A DNA stretch of 64,000 nucleotides from Ferruginibacter sp. (GTDB lineage Bacteria > Bacteroidota > Bacteroidia > Chitinophagales > Chitinophagaceae), in the NCBI GenBank assembly GCA_014379625.1, contig JACMLJ010000071.1, forward strand, positions 1 to 64,000. The letters run 5' to 3'. The notes beneath the pieces are model-generated. The model saw only the letters and a program-made list of their open reading frames with translations. It was not told where the DNA came from and searched no databases. The position numbers were made by a program, and so were the translations under genes. Shown here one piece after another: positions 24,826 to 34,935 of the stretch. Each line of letters begins with the position of its first letter. Within the stretch, counting starts at the first letter, position 1.

Positions 24826-26961
24826 TCACGGCATCCGCTTCAACCCTTCCCACTTAACTTTCCATTTGCTATTTTTTGGTATGCCGGGGCTAACAGTTTT
24901 GCATTCATCGTAGCCTGCACACATCATTGCCACTGCAGCAAGTAAGCCGCCATTGCCCGGCAGGTAAATGGTCAGCCTTCCATCCTGGTAATTGTGCCCG
25001 TTGCTCAGATATGTATTGGTGGTAACGGGCATCAACAGTGCATCAATTGCTTTTTCGGGTAAGCATAACCGTGTTGCAGTCATGGCAGTCAGTGGGAAAT
25101 CCCAGCCCCAGGTATCTTTCCAGCTCCAGTTCTGCCATATCCAGTCAAACGTATGGTGCATGATGGCGGTATCCAGCATACTTGTTTTGGGTAACATACC
25201 CAAAGCGCCAAACACGGATGGATGATCGGTTTTAAATTCGGGGTTGGTATAAGAATCGGTGGCGCTTTCTGTAAATAAGTACCGGTTGTTTTGAACGGGT
25301 AGGGGTGACAGCTGTTTCAAAACCTCGTCCCATTTTTTATCCGGAGGTAAATGCAATCTTCTGCGCCATTGTTGCGCTGTTGAAAGCGCCCAGCGCCAGT
25401 AAACCAGTTCGTAGGTGGGGTTAAATGTTTCTTCCGCCTTAAATCTCTCCTGTGCCGGAATAACCCCCTTGCCCAATATATATTTCCCTTTTGAAGAATC
25501 AAAGTATGCATAGGAGGCCATAAAATCGGCGGTAGCAAAAACCAGGTCTTTGTATTTATTTAATGTTTGTATGTTGTTTTTTTGCCGGTAAACCAACTCC
25601 GAGAAATAAATATAATGCGGCTGTTGCCAAACTAAAAACGCGCCGACAGAGGATGGTACCTCCCTGCCATCATTATCCGTCATTTTTTGCCAGCGAACAC
25701 CTTCATACCCCTGCCTTTGTGCAATGGCTTTTGCGGTAGCGGCAACCTTATCATACCAGGCCATGCTTTTTTCAAGTAAATCAATTCTACCCCATAAGGC
25801 AAAATGAACCGCATGCCACCAATGCATTTCAATATGCGGCTTTCCATACCAGCTATTGTAAGTTAATCCTGTTTCCTGCGGGGGATTATCTCCGGCGCAT
25901 TGTATTTTTGTAAGCCATTGGGATAACACAATTCGTCTTTCTAATTCCTTCGCCCTTTCATCCTTGCTTCCGGTAAAATCAATAGCGCCACCGGATTGCC
26001 AGAAGGATTGCCACTGCTGCCGGTTATTGGTTGCTGTTGCTATAAAAAATGGGAGCGGTTGATTGTTTTTCTTTTCATCAAAACGAAATATTATTTCAAA
26101 ACTATTTGCTGAGGTAGGTGTGATGGTAAAATAATGTGCGGCTTTTTCTGTTAATGTAGCACTTCCATTCCATTGTGTACTGATGAAATAATTGGTGGTA
26201 TCCAACCCATGTTGTATAACGGCATTGTTGCTATTTTTTGATACGATTACGGACTGGTGCTTATTTTCACTCTCCCAGTTATCTCCCATATCCGCCCAGT
26301 TACCCGTGGGATAGGGAAGCCGCAAACGTACCGAAAATCTTTTCTCCCTGATCAAAATGGAATTTACTTTTACAGCAACAGCATCCTGTTGCTGGTGACA
26401 AAAGGTAATCACTTCTACCGGTATATTTTCAACTGTAAACTTTGAACGGATTTCACCTGTCCACATATTGAGTGCCTGGTGAATATTTTTTACATCATCC
26501 AGGGTATAAAGGCTGCCATCTTTTTTTATGATCTCCAGGCCAATATTACCTAACTGTAAACGGTGCAGGTTTTGCCGGTAATAATTAGCTGCATTTTTAT
26601 TTTGTTCGGGACCATTCCATTGCACAGCGTACTTTACATCCCTGCCATTGAGTTGGTAGGTTTTTAACGCATCCTTAAATTCATACTGATTAGTATTGGG
26701 GAAACTATGCCATCCCCATTCACTCTGCGTACCCAGGGGCACCCCTTTCGAGTATGCGTTGGGGAAAGATTGCAAACCAGTTACATCCACGGTAAAAGCG
26801 AAGACGCCATTACCAACCGATAAAGAAGCAAGCGAATCAAATTTTGTATTGATAATGGTATGCCGTTCTACTAACTGCTTCCGATTAATGGGCTGTGCCG
26901 GCAGATTGTGCAGTGTCATCAACAGAAAAATAAAAAGAGAATATTTTTTATGGTGGCCCAT
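24826..26961 (-). CDS. Six-hairpin glycosidase-like secreted protein of unclear family
   Basis: This is an exported 711-aa protein with a signal peptide ending at LPAQP. The N-terminal half looks like a beta-sandwich (SLSVGNGVFAFTVDVTGLQ, GTQSEWGWHSFPN). The C-terminal half looks like an (alpha/alpha)6 barrel (HIEMHWWHAVHFALWGRIDL, GAFLVWQQPHYIYFSELVYR, TWGWDFPLTAMTA). This layout resembles GH65/GH95-type enzymes of the six-hairpin superfamily, but I cannot place it in a CAZy family. Acidic catalytic candidates include the Glu of ETGLTYNSWYG and the Glu of HIEMHWW. The start at 26961 is an ATG; the upstream alternative is TTG. It lies in line with CE12 and GH28 genes, so a role on a pectin side chain, perhaps fucosylated, is a guess. 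Confidence 0.65.
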   Translation of the reverse strand: MGHHKKYSLFIFLLMTLHNLPAQPINRKQLVERHTIINTKFDSLASLSVGNGVFAFTVDVTGLQSFPNAYSKGVPLGTQSEWGWHSFPNTNQYEFKDALKTYQLNGRDVKYAVQWNGPEQNKNAANYYRQNLHRLQLGNIGLEIIKKDGSLYTLDDVKNIHQALNMWTGEIRSKFTVENIPVEVITFCHQQQDAVAVKVNSILIREKRFSVRLRLPYPTGNWADMGDNWESENKHQSVIVSKNSNNAVIQHGLDTTNYFISTQWNGSATLTEKAAHYFTITPTSANSFEIIFRFDEKKNNQPLPFFIATATNNRQQWQSFWQSGGAIDFTGSKDERAKELERRIVLSQWLTKIQCAGDNPPQETGLTYNSWYGKPHIEMHWWHAVHFALWGRIDLLEKSMAWYDKVAATAKAIAQRQGYEGVRWQKMTDNDGREVPSSVGAFLVWQQPHYIYFSELVYRQKNNIQTLNKYKDLVFATADFMASYAYFDSSKGKYILGKGVIPAQERFKAEETFNPTYELVYWRWALSTAQQWRRRLHLPPDKKWDEVLKQLSPLPVQNNRYLFTESATDSYTNPEFKTDHPSVFGALGMLPKTSMLDTAIMHHTFDWIWQNWSWKDTWGWDFPLTAMTATRLCLPEKAIDALLMPVTTNTYLSNGHNYQDGRLTIYLPGNGGLLAAVAMMCAGYDECKTVSPGIPKNSKWKVKWEGLKRMP

Positions 26962-27099
26962 GTTGAAGGTCAATTTGATCTTTTTAAAAATTTATGTGCA
27001 TTCCATATTGAGACCCGGAACATCCTGTTGATTGCTACTTTGCCAAATGGAGATCGTTCTTTTGACATCCGATTAGACAGACACCGTAAGACCGGCCAG

Positions 27100-27873
27100 C
27101 TACAACAAATACTTTTTAAGCATACAGGTTTTTAAAATTTTTATTTCCTGTACCACAATGCCGGCATTGAACAGGGCGCCTTCTTTGTTGGTATGCGTAT
27201 GCTCTTGGGGAAAGAAACCGCTTGTTTTTTCCTTCCCTAACTTTTCATATTCATCTCCCAATAAATTATTCAGGTCAATAAAATCGGCGCCGGAAGCTTC
27301 GGCTACCTGTTTGGCCCACAAAGCATAACTATTATTGCTGCGGGTTACTTTACCTTCTTTCCAATCGTTGCGTGGGATGGGTGAACAAATAACCGGAACG
27401 GCACCACGCGCTTTGGCATCATTTATAAACTTACTCATGTACCACCCATAAGTATGAACCAGCTCTTTTTGTTTTCGAATGGGATTATAAATTTCGGTGC
27501 TATCATTGCCAATGCCTTTTAAAGTACCCCTCGCCCTTGCGGTATCATCTAATGGGCTGCTGTCATTGTGACCAAACTGCATCAATACATAATCGCCTTT
27601 TTGAAGTTTCGCTAAAACTTTATCCCATCTTCCTTCTGTAATAAATGTACGGCTGCTTCTGCCACCGATCGCATGATTTTCCACACTGATCTTATTTGTA
27701 TCAAAAAAAATATCCACGTAACTGCCCCAACCCTGCAATAAACTATTCGGCCTGCCATCCCCATTTTTTACAGTAGAATCACCAATAATATACAATACAG
27801 GTTTGTGTTGCACAAATGAGAAAGACAAGAGTAAGACTGCGGCAAATAAGCAGGTTAATTTTATAAATTTCAT
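27100..27873 (-). CDS. Rhamnogalacturonan acetylesterase (CE12)
   Basis: This secreted 257-aa esterase has the CE12 SGNH blocks in order: IIGDSTVKNG, GWGSYVDIFF, NHAIGGRSSRTF, FGHNDSSPL and a late HTHTNKEGA carrying the catalytic His. The signal peptide spans about residues 1-20. It would remove acetyl esters from rhamnogalacturonan I, exposing it to the GH28 encoded 41 bp upstream. The window holds a second CE12 domain, fused to GH28 at 252-2738, so the two CE12-GH28 pairings exist once as separate genes and once as a fusion. Confidence 0.9.
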   Translation of the reverse strand: MKFIKLTCLFAAVLLLSFSFVQHKPVLYIIGDSTVKNGDGRPNSLLQGWGSYVDIFFDTNKISVENHAIGGRSSRTFITEGRWDKVLAKLQKGDYVLMQFGHNDSSPLDDTARARGTLKGIGNDSTEIYNPIRKQKELVHTYGWYMSKFINDAKARGAVPVICSPIPRNDWKEGKVTRSNNSYALWAKQVAEASGADFIDLNNLLGDEYEKLGKEKTSGFFPQEHTHTNKEGALFNAGIVVQEIKILKTCMLKKYLL

Positions 27874-27914
27874 ACTTTATTAATTACTGAGCGTTTGTTT
27901 TAATTCGCGTAAAT

Positions 27915-29336
27915 TTAATTTTTCATCCGTTCATTGGGTTCCTTTCCCTCCCCATTTGTTGCCTCCGGTTGTTTTTTTACCGCACTATATACCATATTAT
28001 TAAACTTCCAGTCTTTTGTAAACTCAAGCACACCCATATTTACAGCAGATATGGTGCAGTCATTAAAGATAAAATTACTGATCAGGGATTGTTCCAAACC
28101 ATTTGCTACAAACGCATTTTGGCCGTTGGTTGCTTTGATATTGCTAATATAAAAATTCTTCGCATGGGGAATGCCTTTTTCCGCAGGCACCACTTTTTGC
28201 AGCATGGATTTCCAGTGGGCGGGAATGGTTTCATACGTATAACCCGCAGGTAAATCGGAGTAACTGTAAGCGGGGAACCAGTTTAAATTGAACTGGAAGA
28301 TATTGTTCACTGAATCCAGGAAAGAATTTTGAAAATAAATATCTTCTACAGTGCCACCCCTGGTAATAGCCGATTTTATTCGCAACCCATTATCGGTATT
28401 TCTTGCCATCAGATCGGTGGCCAGTACATGGCGTATACCGCCGGAGGTTTCGCTACCGAATGTAACCAATCCCGCCCCCCGCCGGGCAAGGCAATTTTTT
28501 ATCACTACATATTCTGTTGGCCTGTTTACCCTAAGCCCGTCCCAATCCCTTCCCGCCTTCAAACAAAAATTATCATCGTTGCAATCAATATCACAGTTGA
28601 TGATCAATACCCAAGCAGAAGAATCTACATCAACACCATCCGTGCTTGGGCCGCTGCCATCCTCATTATTTTTTATTATTAACCCATCCACCGTAAGATG
28701 ATGCGAGTACAGTAACTGCACGGTCCAGAATCCCGCATTCTTAAACGTTAGTCCTTTCAAAGTGATATCGGAGGAATTTTGCACCAGCACCGTCCTGATC
28801 CTTTTCACGTCATAATCAACAATCCAGCGCAAGCCTTTTGCATCGTATTCCTTGCGGGTTTCCCAATATTTATCCCAGCAGAATTTGCCCCTGGCATTTA
28901 CAATACCTTCGCCGGTAAGCGCGGCATTTTTAGCATCCATGATATTGATGAGGGCTGCGGGCCATTTCATTTCTATACCTGCAATACGGGTATCAATATC
29001 CGGGTAATCGCCAAAATTTTGTGAGCCAAGAATCAATACTCCTTTATCAATATTAAGCTGAACACCGGATTTTATAAATACAGCGCCGGTAACATAAGTA
29101 CCCGGATCAAACTCCACAATGCCGCCACCCTTTGCCGCACAGTCATCTATGGCTTTTTGTATTGCTTTGGTGATCACTTTAACCGTATCAGTTGCTGCTT
29201 TTACCTTGAAAACTTTACCACTTGATGAAAATTCTTTTGCACCAACTTTATTGGTCCAGTCAAGGTTTTGAACCTGGGCGATTGTAAACACGCTGCAACC
29301 CGATAATAGCGCAGTAAATAAAAAAATAAGCTTCAT
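27915..29336 (-). CDS. GH28 polygalacturonase / rhamnogalacturonan hydrolase
   Basis: This secreted or lipid-anchored glycoside hydrolase (473 aa; LLSGCS at residues 11-16 may be a lipobox) has the beta-helix motifs STDGVDVDS (about 230), CNDDNFCLKAG, GSETSGGI and GLRIKSAITRGG. These correspond to the NTD, DD, GHG-equivalent and RIK regions of GH28. The third block reads GLVTFGSETSGG rather than GHG, a form seen in exo-acting and rhamnogalacturonan-type enzymes. It precedes the CE12 gene by 41 bp and is likely co-transcribed with it. Substrate within pectin is not resolved. Confidence 0.9.
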   Translation of the reverse strand: MKLIFLFTALLSGCSVFTIAQVQNLDWTNKVGAKEFSSSGKVFKVKAATDTVKVITKAIQKAIDDCAAKGGGIVEFDPGTYVTGAVFIKSGVQLNIDKGVLILGSQNFGDYPDIDTRIAGIEMKWPAALINIMDAKNAALTGEGIVNARGKFCWDKYWETRKEYDAKGLRWIVDYDVKRIRTVLVQNSSDITLKGLTFKNAGFWTVQLLYSHHLTVDGLIIKNNEDGSGPSTDGVDVDSSAWVLIINCDIDCNDDNFCLKAGRDWDGLRVNRPTEYVVIKNCLARRGAGLVTFGSETSGGIRHVLATDLMARNTDNGLRIKSAITRGGTVEDIYFQNSFLDSVNNIFQFNLNWFPAYSYSDLPAGYTYETIPAHWKSMLQKVVPAEKGIPHAKNFYISNIKATNGQNAFVANGLEQSLISNFIFNDCTISAVNMGVLEFTKDWKFNNMVYSAVKKQPEATNGEGKEPNERMKN

Positions 29337-29904
29337 TTTATTGAATTGATTTATACTATTTTAAATAACCCGTTCTGAAAAAAATTGGCAGAATAGCCTT
29401 TGCGAAGGCAGTAACTTGTTATCCGGAAGAAAGAATAACAGCTTACCCTTCAAGTTGTTCCTTGTTGCGTGCATGTACAATCGTTTAAGATGGATGAAGT
29501 TAGTGATTGGCTGCAGGGTATCCATCCTGAAGCATCCTGTAAAAGATGATAGTGTCAGGTAATACAAATATCATACGCTGAAGAATGGTGAAATATTGAA
29601 CATTCACTATTTAAACCGTCACTTTATTTTTAGCCTGAAACTATACTGCTCAAGGAACAAAACTGTGAACGATTTAGCCTGGAAAAGTCACTAATTTACC
29701 CCTTGCGAAGTATAATTCAACAATGCAGCCAACTCATATTGTTAATCATAAAGGGGAAAGATTACGTTATGCCAACTGCTTTCGGTTTAATGACCCGCCC
29801 GTTGGGGGCCATGCTGAGTGGTAATAATAATATCACAGAAATGAATAAAGTTATACGTTTCAAACCTACTGATAATCCCGTTTGCGTCGCGGCCGGTACA
29901 GGGT
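29337..29904. other. 568-bp gap without a recognisable gene
   Basis: A 68-codon minus-strand frame (29361-29567) has a composition unlike a folded protein and no family features. A short stretch near 29584-29611 (GGTGAAATATTGAACATTC) resembles the window's stutter repeats. No tRNA, promoter or terminator was recognised. Confidence 0.5.
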
Positions 29905-32838
29905 TTAAAAATTCCTGTTGCCCCTTCCCTCTCCTCTTCCCCCGCCCATACCTTCTCTCGCTGGTTGTTGCATGCTTCGCTGGTTGCCCTCACCCGGTGT
30001 TCTTTTGCCACCAAACCTGTTGAGGTTGTACATAAAGCTCAGCATAAAAAAACGCCTTAATACCTGTGTATAGGTATCTTCAAAATAATTTTCACCAATA
30101 TTACGGCTGATGTTTTTATTCTGGTTCATGATATCATATACACTCAGGCGTACTTCTGCATTTTTCTTTTTAAACAGGAACATAGCAGCACTGGCATTCC
30201 ACAAAGGGATACTTTGATTAAAGCCACTGCTGCGGCCACTATTGATATAGTAATCGAAATCGCTGGAGAGATTAATTTTTTTGAATATCGTGTAGGTAAT
30301 GTCCAGCGAATAATTATGCGAAAAATATTTAAAATTCTGTTGCTGGTTTACGGTGTAAATTGCTTCGTTATAGGTAAAATTTGCGCTGGCACCCACATCA
30401 AGCTTATTCTGGATATTGTAATTAAAATTAAGGCGCTGGTTGACTAATGTTGTATAACTGAAATAAGTTTGTTTATACAAAATACTCACATCCCGGTTAT
30501 AGCGCATGGATGTTGTCAGGTTAAGGTTCATCGGGCTGCGTTTGCCGGAAGCCACTTTTTTTAAGGGTATCCCGATGGTTCCTGAAAAAGAAATGTTATA
30601 AGAACCATCTACATTCACTGGTTTGGTAAGCAATATCGACCTGCTGGAATCGGCACTTTTAAAGTAATCAATACTGTTTACTATTCTGTTGCTGGTAGTA
30701 CCTGCAGAGATATTGGTGTTGAGGTATACGAAATTGCTTACATTAAAAGTATTGTAACTAAAGGTAAAATTGTTATTAAACTCCTGCTGCAGATCGGGAT
30801 TACCACTCCTGTAATTCAACTGGTTACTAACATCCAGTACATCCTGTAACTGGGTAATTGACGGGGCACGGGTACTTCCGCGATAATTGAAACGGAGACT
30901 TTTTCTTGAACGGATATTATAGTTAAAACTCGCCGTGGGAAAGAAGTTGGTGTACCTTTGCCTCATCGTGCTGTCCTTACCGGTTAGGGCACGATGGCTC
31001 ATATTTTCCAGTGAGGCAAGCTGAATGGCGCCGCCCAACTGGAAATCATATTTTTCTTTTTTCAACCGAAAATTAGTACCAATGCGGCTTGACGAGAACC
31101 CGTTCTCAAAATAATTGGTCTGCGGTTTATTGACGCTGTCAAATTTATCTGTTACCGCATTATAATCATAGGTCCTTCGGTCCGATTCTGACTGGTTATT
31201 GCTATACGCATAATTGAGTTCAATAATTTTATTGGAATCAATCAACTCTGTAAAAGAAGTGCTGATGGTATTATTAAAAGAATTGGTAGCCTGGTCGTTT
31301 CGCTGTTGACGGTTTTGCACCCTGTTAATGCTGCCATCTTTGTTATAAAAAGTATAGGGAGATGTATTGAGCCCATCACCATCGCTCTCACTCAAATTGG
31401 TATTCCACCCGATAGTAAAAGTGCGCCCGGTTTTCTGGAACCGGTGACGAAATAATAAATTATTACCAAGGTTCCAGCCATCTCTTATATTGCTTCGCTG
31501 GCTGTTGCCGCCAATAGCTTTATAATCTGTAACTGAACCAACCGCCCTTGTCATCACGGAATCGTAACTTAATGACTCACTATGCTGCACACTAAAAGTT
31601 GGTGTTAGTAAAATTGAGTTCATGCTGTCGATGGTATATTCAAAACGTGTATTAAAACGGTGATTTAGGCTTTTGTTCATGTTGAAAGATTCTTCATTGC
31701 TGTATGACACGGAGTCACCGGGGAAAATATTCTGGCGATAACTATTGCTTCTTACAATCGTATTGGTGTTGGTAGCAAAATAATTGCCGCTGAACTCAAC
31801 TTTGGGACTTAGCACATCGCGGTAATTAACACCCACATTCCATGATTTGGTATTGCCATTTGGTGTACCGGTAAGGCCATTTCCACCGCGGTTTCCTCCA
31901 CCACCGCCTCCACGGTTTCCGCCTCCACCTCCTCCTCCGCCGCCGGATATACCACCCATACCCCCCATATTGCTGATGATATCATTGGATGAAAAGCCCA
32001 GCCTGTTTACATTGTTCACCCCACCCAATACAGACGCGAGCCTTTTATTATTATAACTATTAACAGCAACGTTTGATGAATAACGATCACTGCTGCCGGC
32101 TCCCACGGTAGCACGCCCGAAATATCCCTTGCGCTTGTCTTTTTTTAATTTAATGTTGATGGTGCGTTGTTTAGTGCCATCATCAATTTTGGTAAACCTG
32201 GCCTGGTCGCCCATATCATCAAAAACCTGTATGCTTTCTATTAAATCAGCGGTAAGATTTTTGGTAGCCAGTTTAGGATCGTTACTGAAAAACTCTTTGC
32301 CATCCACATATACTTTTGTAATCGGTTCGCCCTGTGCGGATATATTGCCATCTTTGTCCACTTCCACTCCCGGTAATTTTTTTAACAGGTCTTCCACCGT
32401 AGCATTGGGTTTGGTTTTAAAAGCCGCGGCCCTAAACTCAACCGTATCCTTATTTATTATAATCGGCGATGACATTACCACCACACCCGCAAGCATTCCA
32501 GTATCAGTGTTTAGATAAACGGTACCCAGGTCAAAACTTAATTGTGTTGCAGTAACCTCAATATTCTTCACTACCTGCCTGTAACCTGCAAAACTAATAC
32601 CCAGGATATAAGTACCCTGTGTTATATTTTTTAATTCAAATGCCCCCAGTTTGTCTGCTACCGCAAAGCCTTCCCCTGTTGAATCTTCCTTATTAAACAG
32701 ACTTACCGTAGCATTGGTGAGTGGTTGCTTACTCAACGAATCGATCACCATACCTTTGATATCCCCAAACTTTTTTGATTGCGCATGCAATGCAGTATAT
32801 GCAGTAAATAAGATGATAAGTAGTAAAAGTTGTTTCAT
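29905..32838 (-). CDS. TonB-dependent-receptor-like outer-membrane beta-barrel protein with Gly-rich segments
   Basis: This is an outer-membrane protein (977 aa). A signal peptide (to LHAQ) is followed by a carboxypeptidase-regulatory-like domain (GDIKGMVIDSLSKQPLTNATVS), a plug-like domain (VEDLLKKLPGVEVDKDGNIS, KVYVDGKEFFSNDPK) and a long barrel domain of the OMP_b-brl_3 type. A Gly/Arg/Asn-rich insert (about residues 293-325) sits in a probable surface or periplasmic loop, and the C-terminus is again Gly/Arg-rich (GGGRGEGRGNRNF) rather than ending on a beta-strand with terminal Phe alone. No SusD partner is adjacent, so it is not a typical glycan importer; transported ligand is unknown. 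The gene is monocistronic as far as can be seen. Confidence 0.85.
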   Translation of the reverse strand: MKQLLLLIILFTAYTALHAQSKKFGDIKGMVIDSLSKQPLTNATVSLFNKEDSTGEGFAVADKLGAFELKNITQGTYILGISFAGYRQVVKNIEVTATQLSFDLGTVYLNTDTGMLAGVVVMSSPIIINKDTVEFRAAAFKTKPNATVEDLLKKLPGVEVDKDGNISAQGEPITKVYVDGKEFFSNDPKLATKNLTADLIESIQVFDDMGDQARFTKIDDGTKQRTINIKLKKDKRKGYFGRATVGAGSSDRYSSNVAVNSYNNKRLASVLGGVNNVNRLGFSSNDIISNMGGMGGISGGGGGGGGGNRGGGGGGNRGGNGLTGTPNGNTKSWNVGVNYRDVLSPKVEFSGNYFATNTNTIVRSNSYRQNIFPGDSVSYSNEESFNMNKSLNHRFNTRFEYTIDSMNSILLTPTFSVQHSESLSYDSVMTRAVGSVTDYKAIGGNSQRSNIRDGWNLGNNLLFRHRFQKTGRTFTIGWNTNLSESDGDGLNTSPYTFYNKDGSINRVQNRQQRNDQATNSFNNTISTSFTELIDSNKIIELNYAYSNNQSESDRRTYDYNAVTDKFDSVNKPQTNYFENGFSSSRIGTNFRLKKEKYDFQLGGAIQLASLENMSHRALTGKDSTMRQRYTNFFPTASFNYNIRSRKSLRFNYRGSTRAPSITQLQDVLDVSNQLNYRSGNPDLQQEFNNNFTFSYNTFNVSNFVYLNTNISAGTTSNRIVNSIDYFKSADSSRSILLTKPVNVDGSYNISFSGTIGIPLKKVASGKRSPMNLNLTTSMRYNRDVSILYKQTYFSYTTLVNQRLNFNYNIQNKLDVGASANFTYNEAIYTVNQQQNFKYFSHNYSLDITYTIFKKINLSSDFDYYINSGRSSGFNQSIPLWNASAAMFLFKKKNAEVRLSVYDIMNQNKNISRNIGENYFEDTYTQVLRRFFMLSFMYNLNRFGGKRTPGEGNQRSMQQPAREGMGGGRGEGRGNRNF

Positions 32839-33177
32839 TTGCTGGTTTTGGTTGTTGGTATTACAGTGATTTTAAGTCCGGTAGGTATTACGTATGATAA
32901 GCTATCCAATATTGCGATTTAATACAACAATTAAACCTGTTTGTTTAAAGCTGCTGACCGAATCCATTCTATAAGTTGCTGAAAAATACACGAATAATTA
33001 TTAAGACGACAATTATTCATCAATCCGGCGATTTAGTTAAAATAACTTTAAAAATTAATTATTGGAATTAAGTAGATAGTTCGCATGCCCTTTTCTTACC
33101 TCAGCCCATTCGAAAAGTTACTTGACTGCAAGCCGCTGCATTTGCTGCTTTCAAAAAATTAAATCCTCTTCACCATC
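32839..33177. other. 339-bp gap without a recognisable gene
   Basis: A/T-rich intergenic DNA between the barrel-protein gene and the M43-type protease gene. No ORF, clear hairpin, promoter box or tRNA was recognised. Confidence 0.5.
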
Positions 33178-34875
33178 TTACTCTTCACCTGAAATTTTCA
33201 AATTCTCAGATCCCGTAAAACTACTTCCCGGTTCAAGTGATAATTTTCCGCAACGTGCCACGGCATTGCTTAAAGTTACCAAGTGAGTAGCTTTGATAAC
33301 AACTTCGTCATCATTTGCCGGTATACAGTTACAGGACCAGGTGGCGGGGAAATTCCAAAGGCCGGAATTAACAGAATATATTTGCCTGGGAAGTACGACC
33401 ACTGCATAATCCTCTGCCTGACCTGCTCCTTCGGTGGCTGTTCCGTTAATAGTACAGGCCCCGGGCTCCGGTAGCGCCGGGTTATCTGCCACCACGCGCA
33501 TGCGCAATGGGGTACGGGTTGGAAAAGATGTTAGCGGAATGGTAACAGTAGCAGTTACTACGCTGTTATAACCAGATAAAACCAATTCTCCCGGATCAGT
33601 AAAACTTCCGTTATTGTTGTAGTCAATGAAAACTTTTATACGATGTGGGTTCAGATAACTGCCGGTTACGGTTATCGGATAGGTTTGTCCCTTGGTTACA
33701 GTAACAGATTGGTTACAGGTACGATCGAAATAAATACTGCTGTCCGCACCACTGGTATTTGAATAAATATGTAATGTATTAAAATCTAACTGTTGCACAC
33801 CATAATAAGGCGAGTGGCCATGTGCCGCTGTGGGGATACAAGCAACAGCAGGTGTTGCAGGAGACGGACCGCTAAGCGCCCCTGAGCTGATAAGCCCGTA
33901 ACGAAATGCCAGCAAAGCATCCCTTACCCTGTTCTTTTGACCGGATGTAAACATCCACTGGCAATCGGTATAACCCATATAGTTATTTAGGACCGTATAA
34001 ACATTTGGGGTATCTGTTACCAGGTAAGCATTGCCTGTACATGAATTTGTGGCATTGGTGCAATCGTATTGAAGCAAACAAGGTTCGGTATCGCATATAC
34101 GGTCTCCCTGCAAAGCACAAATATTATTTACAGCACAGGTAGTTTGCAAACTATCATCATAAAAACTATGAAACAGGGAGAAATAATGCCCCATTTCGTG
34201 GGTGATGGTTTTATTGGTACCGTTCACTACGCCGGCCAGTAAAACAAGCCCATCTGTAATTGCTGAATTGTATTCTGGGAAGTACGCATAGCCCCCCGGG
34301 GCGACTCCGCTGCCGTTGATTTTGTTTACGATCCAAATGTTGATATAATCGGTATTGGGCCAGCGGCTAAGCCTTTTTACATGCTCCTCGGTTACACTGC
34401 CAGGAATGTTAAAATTGGTAATGCCACCGGAAACATAGCCAGGTATTGAAGATCCGTCAACCCTGTTTATTCCGGATGTGCTATTGCAGGAAGGGGACCT
34501 TTTGGCTAATTGAAACTGGATTTTCATATCCACCCCTCCATATAGCAGCCCGCTTTTTCTCCAGGCCTTGTTCAAACCATCTATCATGGCGTAGATAAGA
34601 CTATCGTCCGGATTATCTGTAGCGCCAATTATACTGCCCGAATGTATAACATGCACAACCACCGGCAGCGTATATAAAGTATCGTTAACAACGGTATTGT
34701 TTGCCGGCCGCAAACCAACTGGGGTCGCCCTTGAAAGCAGGTTGCCAGGTCCGGCAATAATTGCCTGTGCTACCGGTATCTTAAATGCGCATTGATTTGA
34801 CTGGCCGAATATCGTGTTATTGAATGCAGGCATAATAACCGCCATCCAAAAAATCCTGGAAATACAGTCTATCAT
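33178..34875 (-). CDS. Secreted M43 (pappalysin-type) metalloprotease with GEVED and shared C-terminal module
   Basis: This is an exported zinc protease (565 aa). The metzincin site is HEMGHYFSLFH, with Ser where the usual motif has Gly, followed by a Met-turn region NNYMGYTDCQWMF. Cysteine pairs in the catalytic domain suit an extracellular protein. A GEVED domain (FIDYNNNGSFTDPGE to GQAEDYAVVVL, about residues 405-490) follows. The last 65 residues (LWNFPATWSCNCIPANDDEVV to LKISGEE) match the C-terminal module of the two other metalloproteases in the window. It lies 60 bp downstream of one of them, co-directional. The usual T9SS sorting domain was not recognised. Substrate is unknown. Confidence 0.88.
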   Translation of the reverse strand: MIDCISRIFWMAVIMPAFNNTIFGQSNQCAFKIPVAQAIIAGPGNLLSRATPVGLRPANNTVVNDTLYTLPVVVHVIHSGSIIGATDNPDDSLIYAMIDGLNKAWRKSGLLYGGVDMKIQFQLAKRSPSCNSTSGINRVDGSSIPGYVSGGITNFNIPGSVTEEHVKRLSRWPNTDYINIWIVNKINGSGVAPGGYAYFPEYNSAITDGLVLLAGVVNGTNKTITHEMGHYFSLFHSFYDDSLQTTCAVNNICALQGDRICDTEPCLLQYDCTNATNSCTGNAYLVTDTPNVYTVLNNYMGYTDCQWMFTSGQKNRVRDALLAFRYGLISSGALSGPSPATPAVACIPTAAHGHSPYYGVQQLDFNTLHIYSNTSGADSSIYFDRTCNQSVTVTKGQTYPITVTGSYLNPHRIKVFIDYNNNGSFTDPGELVLSGYNSVVTATVTIPLTSFPTRTPLRMRVVADNPALPEPGACTINGTATEGAGQAEDYAVVVLPRQIYSVNSGLWNFPATWSCNCIPANDDEVVIKATHLVTLSNAVARCGKLSLEPGSSFTGSENLKISGEE

Positions 34876-34935
34876 ATGTATACTTTATTCCTGGTTGCAA
34901 TATTGATCATCGGGGCAACGAATTGAATTTCATTA

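Noticed and set aside
29361..29567. 68-codon minus-strand frame in the 568-bp gap
   Set aside because: Composition (many Leu, Phe, Lys without pattern) and lack of recognisable motifs suggest chance.
31847..32056. Plus-strand frame with long proline runs
   Set aside because: The prolines are the reverse complement of the Gly-rich insert codons of the outer-membrane protein.
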